The position numbers and the translations under genes were made by a program. The notes under the pieces are model-generated. The model searched no databases and was not told where the DNA came from. It saw only the letters and a list, made by a program, of their open reading frames with translations. Below are positions 1 through 5,898 of a stretch of DNA of 9,937 bases, piece by piece. This DNA is from Desulfobacterales bacterium (lineage in GTDB: Bacteria > Desulfobacterota > DSM-4660 > Desulfatiglandales > B25-G16). The stretch lies in contig JABXJY010000079.1 of assembly GCA_013375385.1 (NCBI GenBank), positions 1 to 9,937 on the forward strand, written 5' to 3'. Each line of letters begins with the position of its first letter. Position 1 is the first letter of the stretch.

Positions 1-327
1 CAAGAGGCTAAAGGGGATTTCTTTCCACACTGTCCCCTTTGTAACGGTTAAAGGATAAATAATAGAAGACACGCCGAGAATAAGAAAGATATTGGCAATA
101 TTACTCCCTAAAACGTTTCCAATGGCAATGTCAGTATCACCTTTGATACTCGCAATAATGTTCACAAAAAATTCAGGGGTTGAGGTGCCGAATGCCACAA
201 CCGTTAATCCAATTACCAGATCAGAGACCTGTAATCGCCGTGCGATCGATGAGGCGCCATCAACAAGAAAGTCTGCACCTTTAATCAATAGTACGAATCC
301 AACAATGAGTAGTATATATGGTAACAT
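1..327 (-). CDS. CaCA-family (YrbG-like) Na+/Ca2+ antiporter, N-terminal part
   Basis: This is the first 109 residues of an inner-membrane cation antiporter; the gene runs off the left edge. The family exchanges Ca2+ for Na+ or H+. The sequence opens with a hydrophobic helix, then GADFLVDGASSIAR (residues 18-31), and carries the first alpha repeat: GLTVVAFGTSTPEFFVN (40-56) and GNVLGSNIANI (70-80). In these proteins the GTSxPE and GNxxGSNxxN elements form the ion-binding site, and both are intact. The ATG at 327 gives a family-like N-terminus but has no close Shine-Dalgarno. An in-frame GTG at 336 sits nearer AAGAAGG (about 351-357) and overlaps the stop of a short upstream ORF, so it may be the true start. 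Composition is more AT-rich than the protease gene next door. Family call is secure; start and full length are not. Confidence 0.9.
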   Translation of the reverse strand, partial: MLPYILLIVGFVLLIKGADFLVDGASSIARRLQVSDLVIGLTVVAFGTSTPEFFVNIIASIKGDTDIAIGNVLGSNIANIFLILGVSSIIYPLTVTKGTVWKEIPFSLL

Positions 328-332
328 AGTGG

Positions 333-407
333 TCACAAGCTGAAGTGAACCTTCTTAATCGCTCCTATGAATGACTTCAATATCCCACCTTCTTTAAATG
401 CCATCAT
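333..407 (-). CDS. possible 24-residue leader peptide before the antiporter
   Basis: A short frame reads MMAFKEGGILKSFIGAIKKV plus four more residues (HFSL). It has a GAGAGG-like site about nine bases upstream. Its TGA (335-333) overlaps a GTG (336-334) that is in frame with the antiporter, giving a GTGA junction of the kind seen in translationally coupled genes. The peptide is basic and amphipathic. I recognise no family, and a frame this short can arise by chance. Confidence 0.2.
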   Translation of the reverse strand: MMAFKEGGILKSFIGAIKKVHFSL

Positions 408-515
408 GCAAAGTACCCTCTCGATCCTAGGACTCGCTCCTGATCGCACGCTTTATCGGCCCATCTTTGGGGTAAGTTTCGCACTGAGTGATGCAGGCGG
501 GGTGATTCCTCAGAT

Positions 516-1616
516 CTACATCGGCGACAGAACGCGTTGGTCGCAGGGTGTTAAATCGCCTGGCAGGATTGGCCGCTCCGGGAGGCGGAACTCGACCTTC
601 CTTGTCTTTCCCTCACGATAGAGTGTCAGATGAACGGTATCGCCAATCTTCAGCGATTGAACGAACTTAGTAAACTTCTCCGGGTCATTGAGAGGCTGCC
701 CGTTGGCAGTGGTGATGATATCACCCCCGAGCAGGAACTCGGCTCCGGCGATCCTTATGGGCAGCGCGCCTCCTTGTACCCCTGCCTTCTGGGCAGGGCT
801 CCCCGGCTCTATTGTCTCCACCAGAAAGCCGTCTGCCAAAGGCACCTTGAGGATTGTGGCCAGCTCTCCGCTGATGAGCTTGCCGGCAACGCCGAGCCAG
901 GGACGGATCACACGCCCGTGCTTCACCAGTTGAGGAAATATCTGCTTGGCAACATTGATGGGTATGGCAAAGCCGATATTCTCAACACCTGTTATGGTCG
1001 ACGTATTTATACCGATGACCTCTCCGCACCGATTCAGCAATGGGCCACCTGAGTTGCCCGGGTTAATAGCCGCATCGGTCTGGATCATGGGAATTGTCAT
1101 ACTCATGGGAGATGAGGGGAGGATCCTGTTGATGCCCGAGATAATGCCACGCGTAATGGTCTGCTCTAAACCGAGGGGGTTGCCAATGGCCACAACCTCC
1201 TCACCCACCTTTAGCGCATCCGAGTCAGCCAGTTTTGCGATAGGATACCCTTTGGGAAGGGATGGAGCGCGAAGAACCGCAATATCCAGGATTGGATCCG
1301 CCCCCAGAAGCTCCGCCCGTGCCGTGCTGCCATCGTCCAGGGTCACGCTGATTGCCCGGCTCCCGAATACTACGTGTGAGTTCGTTAAAACGAGGCCATC
1401 CGCGCTGATGATAAAGCCAGAGCCAATGGCCGAGCCCACCCGGTCGCTGACCCTAAAGGGGTCGATGGTGATTGTCGAGATGAACACAACTGCAGGCGAG
1501 ACCCGCTGGAAGAGCTCCGAGATGGGCTCGGTGCACTCAGACCGTGCGCTTGCGTCTCGTATTCCAAACGTGGTTATGGCAATCAACACGACAAGAGAAA
1601 TCAACAATCTTTTCAT
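516..1616 (-). CDS. HtrA/Deg-family periplasmic serine protease, one PDZ domain
   Basis: This is a 366-residue Deg/HtrA serine endopeptidase for quality control of misfolded envelope proteins. Residues 1-24 form a Sec signal peptide ending ASA, so the enzyme is exported, or tethered if cleavage fails. The trypsin-like domain (about 30-225) carries the full triad: His81 (LTNSHVV), Asp111 (ADPILDIAVLRA) and Ser189 in GNSGGPL. One PDZ domain follows (about 238-345); the PWLGV start and the L-x-G-G-D-I-I element are visible. At this length with one PDZ it resembles DegS/HhoA-type proteins more than two-PDZ DegP. The ATG is preceded by GGGGG with seven bases between, and the M50 stub frame stops one base before it. 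Cysteines lie at 28, 197 and 358, which is unusual for an exported Deg protease. Confidence 0.95.
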   Translation of the reverse strand: MKRLLISLVVLIAITTFGIRDASARSECTEPISELFQRVSPAVVFISTITIDPFRVSDRVGSAIGSGFIISADGLVLTNSHVVFGSRAISVTLDDGSTARAELLGADPILDIAVLRAPSLPKGYPIAKLADSDALKVGEEVVAIGNPLGLEQTITRGIISGINRILPSSPMSMTIPMIQTDAAINPGNSGGPLLNRCGEVIGINTSTITGVENIGFAIPINVAKQIFPQLVKHGRVIRPWLGVAGKLISGELATILKVPLADGFLVETIEPGSPAQKAGVQGGALPIRIAGAEFLLGGDIITTANGQPLNDPEKFTKFVQSLKIGDTVHLTLYREGKTRKVEFRLPERPILPGDLTPCDQRVLSPM

Positions 1617-1704
1617 TTCAAAACCCCCTTCTATCGAAAAATCTTGGTGTTTGACATTGGCCAGTAAAGCTCCCCACCCACAGGGCAGGGCATTCTGGCA
1701 TTTT

Positions 1705-1770
1705 TATCCAGCTCGAGTCGATTCCGATCTCGACACCAAAGGGCGTAAGGATATGCCAGGACGAGCGCAC
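1705..1770 (-). pseudogene. stub of a second M50 site-2 protease gene (first 22 codons)
   Basis: From a GTG at 1770 the minus strand reads VRSSWHILTPFGVEIGIDSS followed by WI. The intact protease at 3252-4370 begins MRTSWRIFRLFGIEIRIDSS, then WI; 14 of 22 residues match. Comparing 1711-1770 with 4311-4370 by hand, 45 of 60 bases agree. Similarity stops abruptly at about 1705. The frame stays open in unrelated sequence for 28 more codons and ends with a TGA at 1620-1618, one base before the HtrA start. This looks like the 5' end of a former paralogue joined by deletion to the HtrA leader. It lacks every catalytic element of the family. The rest of 1617-1953 (a 337-base stretch without an intact gene) shows nothing I recognise. 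Confidence 0.8.
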
Positions 1771-1953
1771 GTTCTAATCTGCTCTTGATCCTCAAACCCC
1801 CAGTGTTTTCAACCATCGCCCTCGCTTTCAAGGTAACTTCACTTCGTTGAGCAAGCAATGCAATGAGGCCGTAGATCGGTGACTAAACTGTTTCCTGTTG
1901 CTTTAGTGAGCCAGTACCAATCTCCTCTGGCATTAATATTTCTCTCCCTCCAG

Positions 1954-2481
1954 TTAAAGCCCTTTCCGCTCAAACCAGCGAAAGAGTACCAATCCTCCGA
2001 TAACGAATATAGGAATGATGAACCAGTGGTTCACCCCGAGTACCTGGGGCAGCGTAATCTTACCCAGATCACCCCACGTTAAGACTGTCTTTTTCAGGCC
2101 CGGGTATGCTTCGGCGTACAGGGCTGCGCCAACGAGCATCCCCACAATTCCCCAGATTGCGTCCCAGCGGCCTTCACCAAAGGCTCCGGCAGAGGTCGCT
2201 GGGCAGTAGCCCAAGAACCCCCAGCCAATCCCAAAGATCAAACCACCCAGAATGGTACCTCCCAGTACAGTCGCCTTTATTGAGAGTTTGACCAGACCCA
2301 GATCCTTAAGCAGATACGTTCCCACCATCGCAACCAGGATGGTTGAAAGCATAAATTTAACGATGGTCATATCCATCAAACGGAGGGCACCAAGTTGCTT
2401 GTCATAGCGAATCACGCGGGATTTCTGTAACAAGAAGCCAAAGAGTATGCCCGTGATAAGGCCATAGATGAGCATTTTCAT
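1954..2481 (-). CDS. YeeE/YedE-type sulfur-compound transporter, second half
   Basis: This 175-residue integral membrane protein matches the C-terminal half of YeeE/YedE (Sulf_transp) transporters, which import thiosulfate or related sulfur or selenium compounds. Hydrophobic helices lie near residues 3-19, 43-62, 72-98, 110-128 and 152-170. The family signature GYCPATSAGAFGEGRWDA (101-118) carries the conserved Cys103, equivalent to a substrate-handling cysteine in the single-chain homologues. The C-terminus is basic (RWFERKG). The start is the ATG at 2481, with GGAGG just upstream. It overlaps the proposed stop of the preceding half-transporter by three bases (ATGA), so the two chains are probably coupled in translation and form one transporter. 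A longer open frame reaches 2796, but that part is a shadow of the first half. A decayed copy lies at 4962-5350. Confidence 0.9.
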   Translation of the reverse strand: MKMLIYGLITGILFGFLLQKSRVIRYDKQLGALRLMDMTIVKFMLSTILVAMVGTYLLKDLGLVKLSIKATVLGGTILGGLIFGIGWGFLGYCPATSAGAFGEGRWDAIWGIVGMLVGAALYAEAYPGLKKTVLTWGDLGKITLPQVLGVNHWFIIPIFVIGGLVLFRWFERKGL

Positions 2482-3002
2482 TTCTCCCCACCTCCTCCAT
2501 ATAGCAGGCGAGCTATGAGCATACCGCCAATGAAAAAACAGATCAAAGCAATATAACCACTCACCGCCAGCTGAAGCGAACCGCTCAGCCCATGGCCGCT
2601 CGGTCACCCATCCGCAAGGCGAGCCCCGAACATAGCTATGAGCCCGCCCATAAACGCAACAATGCCTCGTTTGACTTTGCTCGGGCCAAAGCGCTTTTCC
2701 CACATATCCGGGATTGGCTTCCATTGAAACGTGTGAGAGGTCGTCGATGCGACGAGCGATCCTATGAAAACGCCAACCACGAACATCCACTGCCATTCGA
2801 TTTTCGGCACCTCTTTCACGAAATACGCCATCTGACCTACCCGCTCAGCATCGAACAGTCTCTCAATTATACCGGCTGAGCGGACAAACGTGGTTGATGC
2901 GCCAAAGAACTTTCCCGCAATCCAGACCGATAGAATTGAAACTACTCCACTCAATGCCCCGGCCAGGTACGGGCTCCAACCCTTGTCTTCAGTCTTTGCC
3001 AT
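2478..3002 (-). CDS. YeeE/YedE-type transporter, first half; candidate selenoprotein (Sec133)
   Basis: The frame starts at an ATG behind a strong AGGAGG. It encodes 132 residues ending FGARLADG, meets TGA (2606-2604), then continues in the same frame for 41 codons: PSGHGLSGSLQLAVSGYIAL and on to GGGGEK. Its terminal TGA (2480-2478) overlaps the next gene's ATG. Helices lie near 14-34, 72-88, 111-130 and 145-165. The family has an invariant cysteine in G-C-x-S-G-H-G just after the GARLA helix; here that one codon is UGA. The post-UGA part supplies the last helix and the Shine-Dalgarno for the partner gene, so a 132-residue product would lack essential family sequence. A SECIS-like hairpin follows. 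LapA1, LapA2, APH and CBM48 genes end in TGA normally, so the code is not globally altered. Alternatives are a recent nonsense mutation or a base-call error for TGC/TGT. Family certain; Sec insertion inferred. Confidence 0.8.
2566..2596 (-). promoter_or_regulatory. candidate bacterial SECIS hairpin after the in-frame UGA
   Basis: Seven bases after the UGA the RNA can fold as follows. GCCA (2596-2593) pairs with UGGC (2569-2566), with a three-base UGG bulge on the 5' side. GCUGA (2589-2585) pairs with UCAGC (2574-2570). U2575 is bulged. GCG (2584-2582) pairs with CGC (2578-2576). The apical loop is GUU (2581-2579). The distance from UGA to loop is 22 nt, the loop is 3 nt and its first base is G, all within published bacterial SECIS rules (16-37 nt, 3-14 nt, G in the first two loop positions). 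A bulged U and a loop G-U also occur in the E. coli fdhF element, although there the bulge is on the 5' side. Confidence 0.65.
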
Positions 3003-3251
3003 AGCTTCCTCCTTTCTTTCCAAAGGTAACAAGCTGCCTTGTCTCTAGAAATACAATTGGGCTTGCAGTTGAAAAACGTCTTTTGTATCCTCTCCAGCAA
3101 GCCAGCCGCACGACAGGCTCAAGGTTAGTCCCACCGAGAAGGTATCCGGTCTGAAGGTACCAGCCCCCCGGCCATGGAGTAAGCATCAGGACCTTCAAAT
3201 GAAAGGACCACGAACATGGTATTATCTGGTGTGATATACATGGATTAACGC
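3003..3251. other. intergenic region before the transporter pair
   Basis: About 250 bases separate the M50 protease stop from the YeeE-type pair. The sequence ends with a strong AGGAGG serving the first half-transporter. A small imperfect hairpin (3189-3209, six pairs and one mismatch, seven-base loop) follows the protease gene but has no T tract. I see no convincing sigma-70 promoter, riboswitch or coding frame. Confidence 0.4.
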
Positions 3252-4370
3252 CTATACCCCCAGCTCTGATCTGAGGTGGAGAAAATCGAGGATATTGGTA
3301 CGGCAAACGATTCCTTTGATTTCTCCATCTTCGACTACCGGCACTTGATTGATCTTGCCGCTCGCGAGCCTGGCCAGCACATTGCTACCGTTATCAGAAC
3401 CAGAGACGGTCTCCAGTCTATCACTGGGGGTCATAATGTCCCTTACTGTGGTATCTTGCCTTTTTTCAGCCGGTATTGCCTTGACGTCCTCCAGGCAGAC
3501 GATCCCCGCCAGCTTTCCTGCCTCGGTAACCAGAAAGGCCCTCTCTCTTTTTGTGAGAACATAATCCTGCACCAAATCCTGCACAGACATTGAACCATCT
3601 ACCGTCTCGAAGGTAGTGTCCATCAGGTCTCTTACCCGTACATCTTTGAGCATCTCCTTGACGAGAACCTCACGGTATCCGCGGGTGGCCGCACTATGGA
3701 TAAACCACCCGATGAGCGCGATCCAGAGGCCGTTGAAGAAAAATCCCGTAAGGATCTGCCAGACGCCAAAGAAGATGAGGAGAAAGGCGACGGTTTGGCC
3801 GGTAATAGAGGCGATCCGGGTGGCCCGCTTGAGGTTTCCGGTCACCTTCCAGGCGATGGCGCGCAGAACTCTCCCTCCGTCCAGGGGAAAACCGGGAACC
3901 ATGTTGAAGAGCGCAAGGATAAGGTTGATTACGGATATATAGCGGGCCAGGGCAGCGATGGGTTCACTTACCCCCTGTACAGCAAACCATAGGCCAAAGA
4001 AGATAAGGGCAATGATCAGGCTAGAGAGAGGCCCCACCAGGGCGATGATGAACTCCTTTCCTGCTGTCCCCGGTTCCTCAGCGATCTCTGCCACTCCCCC
4101 GAAGATGAAGAGGGTAATGCTGCGCACCTCTTCACCCTTGCTGCGGGCCACCAGGGAGTGGGTCAGTTCGTGGGCGAGCACCGATGCGAATAGCAGTACA
4201 CTGGCTGCTATTCCAACTCCCCAGTAGTGCCAGGCGGGCCATCGGGGATAGTGGCTGGGGAAGTAATGTGCAGCCAGGGCCCAGGTGATCAGGCCGAAGA
4301 TAAAGATCCAGCTCGAATCAATTCTGATCTCGATGCCAAATAGCCTAAAGATACGCCATGAAGTTCGCAT
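3252..4370 (-). CDS. M50 site-2 protease with two CBS domains
   Basis: This 372-residue intramembrane zinc metalloprotease cleaves membrane-embedded substrates. It belongs to the SpoIVFB/archaeal-type branch and has no PDZ domain, so it is not RseP. Hydrophobic segments fall near 20-35, 50-66, 84-95, 105-130, 143-158 and 190-225. Zinc ligands are visible: His67-Glu68-x-x-His71 (AHELTHS) and Asp164 in NMVPGFPLDGGR (156-167). Two cytoplasmic CBS domains follow (about 245-300 and 308-367), each with a D-I/L-M entry (RVRDLM, TVRDIM); these commonly bind adenine nucleotides and regulate the protease. The ATG lies six bases after GGGAG. The UspA gene ends 45 bases upstream and is probably co-transcribed. 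The 5' end is duplicated as a stub at 1705-1770. Substrate unknown. Confidence 0.95.
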   Translation of the reverse strand: MRTSWRIFRLFGIEIRIDSSWIFIFGLITWALAAHYFPSHYPRWPAWHYWGVGIAASVLLFASVLAHELTHSLVARSKGEEVRSITLFIFGGVAEIAEEPGTAGKEFIIALVGPLSSLIIALIFFGLWFAVQGVSEPIAALARYISVINLILALFNMVPGFPLDGGRVLRAIAWKVTGNLKRATRIASITGQTVAFLLIFFGVWQILTGFFFNGLWIALIGWFIHSAATRGYREVLVKEMLKDVRVRDLMDTTFETVDGSMSVQDLVQDYVLTKRERAFLVTEAGKLAGIVCLEDVKAIPAEKRQDTTVRDIMTPSDRLETVSGSDNGSNVLARLASGKINQVPVVEDGEIKGIVCRTNILDFLHLRSELGV

Positions 4371-4415
4371 TTATAACTCCCATTCCGATTAATGATTCAA
4401 ATCTCGCCTTAGATC

Positions 4416-4859
4416 CTATCTCCTTACGATTAAGACAGGCCTGTTAGATTTTCTCACAACCTTTTCTGAGACAGAACCCAAGAGCATTTCCTCTATGCAG
4501 CTCTTCCCATGAGATCCAATAACAACGACAGATGCGTTTTCTTCCTCTTCAACCTTTAAAATATCCCTGAATGGAATCCCCTTCTCAATCCTTGTCTTGA
4601 CGGTAAAACCACTTTCCTTCAACTCTTTTTCTATTGCCCTTATCTCTTTGTTGGCGTATTCTTCTTTTTTCTTTTCCAACTCTTCTTTAAGATCTAAAGA
4701 CAACTCTGGAAGATGAGAGATATGCTCAATCTCCCTTTCATCAATCACATGGAGGACTACGACCTCCTTTGTTCCCGACTCCTTTAACTGTTTAATGTAG
4801 TCCAGGGCCTTCTTCGATACATCTGAAAAATCCGTTGGGTACAAGATCTTCTCAAACAT
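4416..4859 (-). CDS. universal stress protein (UspA family)
   Basis: This is a 147-residue single-domain UspA protein of the cytoplasm. The opening FEKILYPTDFS (residues 2-12) is the usual first strand and loop. The ATP-binding signature G-x-x-G-(9)-G-S is complete: GSHG at 115-118 and GS at 128-129, followed by PVLIVRR. The helical segment 52-85 is rich in Glu and Lys. GGAGG lies six bases before the ATG at 4859; an in-frame TTG at 4865 abuts that site and is rejected as a start. Codon use is more AT-rich than in the flanking protease and transporter genes. No UspA gene lies between the transporter and the protease stub in the other version of this block, so it may have been inserted here. 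The specific stress role is not shown by the sequence. Confidence 0.93.
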   Translation of the reverse strand: MFEKILYPTDFSDVSKKALDYIKQLKESGTKEVVVLHVIDEREIEHISHLPELSLDLKEELEKKKEEYANKEIRAIEKELKESGFTVKTRIEKGIPFRDILKVEEEENASVVVIGSHGKSCIEEMLLGSVSEKVVRKSNRPVLIVRR

Positions 4860-4961
4860 CTTCAACCTCCTTCTTGATTGTTGTTAATAACTCCCTTCCA
4901 TCGCTCCCAGTACGGCTAAAGCTTCCTCTTTTGGCCGCTTCATATCTTCTTCTCATCGGAA

Positions 4962-5350
4962 TCAAACCCCCCTTTTCCCAAACCATCGAAAAAGCACTAA
5001 CCCCCAATAACAATCACCGGGATGATGATCCAGTGGTTCACACCGAGTACCTGGGGCAGAGTTATCTTGCCAAAATCACCCCGCGTTAAAACCGTTTCTT
5101 TCAGGCTTGGATAAGCCTCGGCACACAGGACTGCGCCAGCCAACATCCCCAGAATTCCCCACGCTGCATCCCGTCTGCCCTCACCAAGAGCTCCGGCTGA
5201 AGTCCCCGGGCAGAAACCCAAGAACCCCCAGCCAATTCAAAAAATAGGGCCACCCAGAATAGTGCTCCCTAACACGGTGCCCTTTATTGAAAGTTTGACT
5301 AACCCTAGGTCCTCAAGCAGATACGTTCCTCCCATGGCAACCAGAATTTT
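4962..5350 (-). pseudogene. decayed copy of the YeeE/YedE-type transporter second half
   Basis: This segment aligns with residues 47-175 of the intact protein at 1954-2481. Recognisable pieces are GTYLLEDLGLVKLSIKGTVL, GWGFLGFCPGTSAGALGEG and TLPQVLGVNHWIIIPVIVIG. Three lesions are visible. About 46 N-terminal codons are missing upstream of 5350. A TGA at 5239-5237 replaces a Gly codon. An extra G in the run at 5001-5005 shifts the frame to a TAG at 4999-4997; removing one G restores LVLFRWF and a terminal TGA at 4964-4962. The internal TGA is at a non-cysteine site and lies beside other lesions, so it is decay, not recoding. The region 5351-5440 holds a TATGGAGGA string resembling the intact gene's Shine-Dalgarno area, perhaps all that remains of the 5' end. 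Confidence 0.88.
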
Positions 5351-5440
5351 CAGCAATGCACCAAAGGAATCTGAAAATGCCACTCACTGGCTAGGTCCGG
5401 CCAGGGTCAAGTTTCCTCCATATGCAAAGCCTGCTTACAA

Positions 5441-5731
5441 TCAGGATATGATAAGGACGTTATTGTGTGTTCCGAAGCAATTGGGACACATCTGATCATT
5501 CTTGGGGTCGTTTCGCCATCGCCCATCTACCAGAAATTTGTACTCGTATCTCCCGGGAGAAAGCATCAACATCTTCTTCCATACTCCAGCCTCATCTCTC
5601 TTCATGGGATGGGTTTTCACATTCCACCTGTTGAAATCTCCGCTTACGGCTACCTCTTTTGCATGTGGTGCCTCCAAGGAGAATGTCGCCCTTCGCCTCT
5701 CGGCTTTCTCTTTTGCCTTCGCCTTTGACAT
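5441..5731 (-). CDS. stand-alone glycogen-binding (CBM48/AMPK-beta-like) protein
   Basis: This 96-residue protein is essentially one carbohydrate-binding module of the isoamylase N-terminal/AMPK beta type, which binds alpha-glucans such as glycogen. After a basic leader (KAKAKEKAERRR) the module runs from about 15 to 95. Typical elements are VAVSGDFNRWN (27-37), GVWKKMLMLSPGRYEYKFLVDG (49-70, trimmed here to its ends: GVW, YEYKF, VDG), WRNDP (72-76) and NNVLI (90-94). The aromatic positions usual for glucan binding (Trp36, Trp51, Trp72) are present. There is no catalytic domain, signal peptide or membrane segment. The loop MCPNCFG contains a CxxC (Cys82, Cys85) at a place I expect to lack cysteines. 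GGAGG lies eight bases before the ATG. Such proteins may target glycogen or regulate an enzyme; no partner is adjacent. Confidence 0.9.
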   Translation of the reverse strand: MSKAKAKEKAERRRATFSLEAPHAKEVAVSGDFNRWNVKTHPMKRDEAGVWKKMLMLSPGRYEYKFLVDGRWRNDPKNDQMCPNCFGTHNNVLIIS

Positions 5732-5789
5732 ACAGTATCCCTCCTTCCATTGCTTAACATAAGTTGATTGTTCTACGCCTTGTTGACGG

Positions 5790-5795
5790 ATTATA
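5790..5795 (-). promoter_or_regulatory. possible -10 element (TATAAT) upstream of the CBM48 gene
   Basis: A perfect TATAAT lies about 59 bases before the CBM48 start, at the end of the possible small ORF. No good -35 hexamer stands at 16-18 bases and there is no TG extension, so this is only a weak promoter candidate. Confidence 0.25.
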
Positions 5796-5880
5796 CCTCA
5801 ATTTGTTCCTCAGGCAGCCTTTCCTCCATTTGATCAGGTTTCCCACAAACAGCGATCACGGTTTCTCTAAACTGCGACAT
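5791..5880 (-). CDS. possible 29-residue small protein after the HAD gene
   Basis: A short frame starts with MSQFRETVIAVCGKPDQMEE and ends with TAA. A GAGG lies seven bases before its ATG, and it begins only 18 bases after the HAD stop, so it could be the last member of that transcription unit. The composition is protein-like: an amphipathic start, a single Cys12 and an acidic tail. I recognise no family. It may be a genuine small protein, the remnant of a longer one, or chance. Confidence 0.3.
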   Translation of the reverse strand: MSQFRETVIAVCGKPDQMEERLPEEQIEV

Positions 5881-5898
5881 ATTTCGGCCTCAAATCTC

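Noticed and set aside
423..445. Hairpin after the HtrA gene as an intrinsic terminator
   Set aside because: Eight pairs with a bulge but no T tract on either strand; too weak to call.
946..1788. 280-residue open frame on the plus strand
   Set aside because: It lies antisense to the HtrA gene, which has signal peptide, catalytic triad and PDZ; the plus-strand translation shows no family features. It is a shadow.
1631..1858. 75-residue minus-strand frame in the HtrA leader
   Set aside because: It reads the protease stub in the wrong frame; the matching frame begins at 1770.
1883..1933. 16-codon ORF (MPEEIGTGSLKQQETV) after the intact second half-transporter
   Set aside because: Very short, with a Shine-Dalgarno too far upstream. 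A 19-codon ORF stands at a similar place after the decayed copy (4884-4943), but the two peptides do not align convincingly.
2604..2606. General UGA reassignment as the explanation for the internal stop
   Set aside because: UGA ends the LapA-like, APH-fold and CBM48 genes normally here and is the proposed natural end of the half-transporter itself.
2482..2796. N-terminal extension of the second half-transporter frame
   Set aside because: It is out of frame with, and overlaps, the first half-transporter. The true start at 2481 has GGAGG and the ATGA overlap.
5237..5239. TGA in the decayed transporter copy as a second selenocysteine codon
   Set aside because: It replaces a Gly codon, not a cysteine, and lies in a gene with a missing 5' end and a frameshift, so it is a nonsense mutation.
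5357..5430. Frame upstream of the decayed transporter reading GFAYGGNLTLAGPSQ-stop-VAFSDSFG
   Set aside because: It faintly recalls YeeE membrane motifs and also contains a TGA, but similarity is too weak to align and no start or downstream gene survives.
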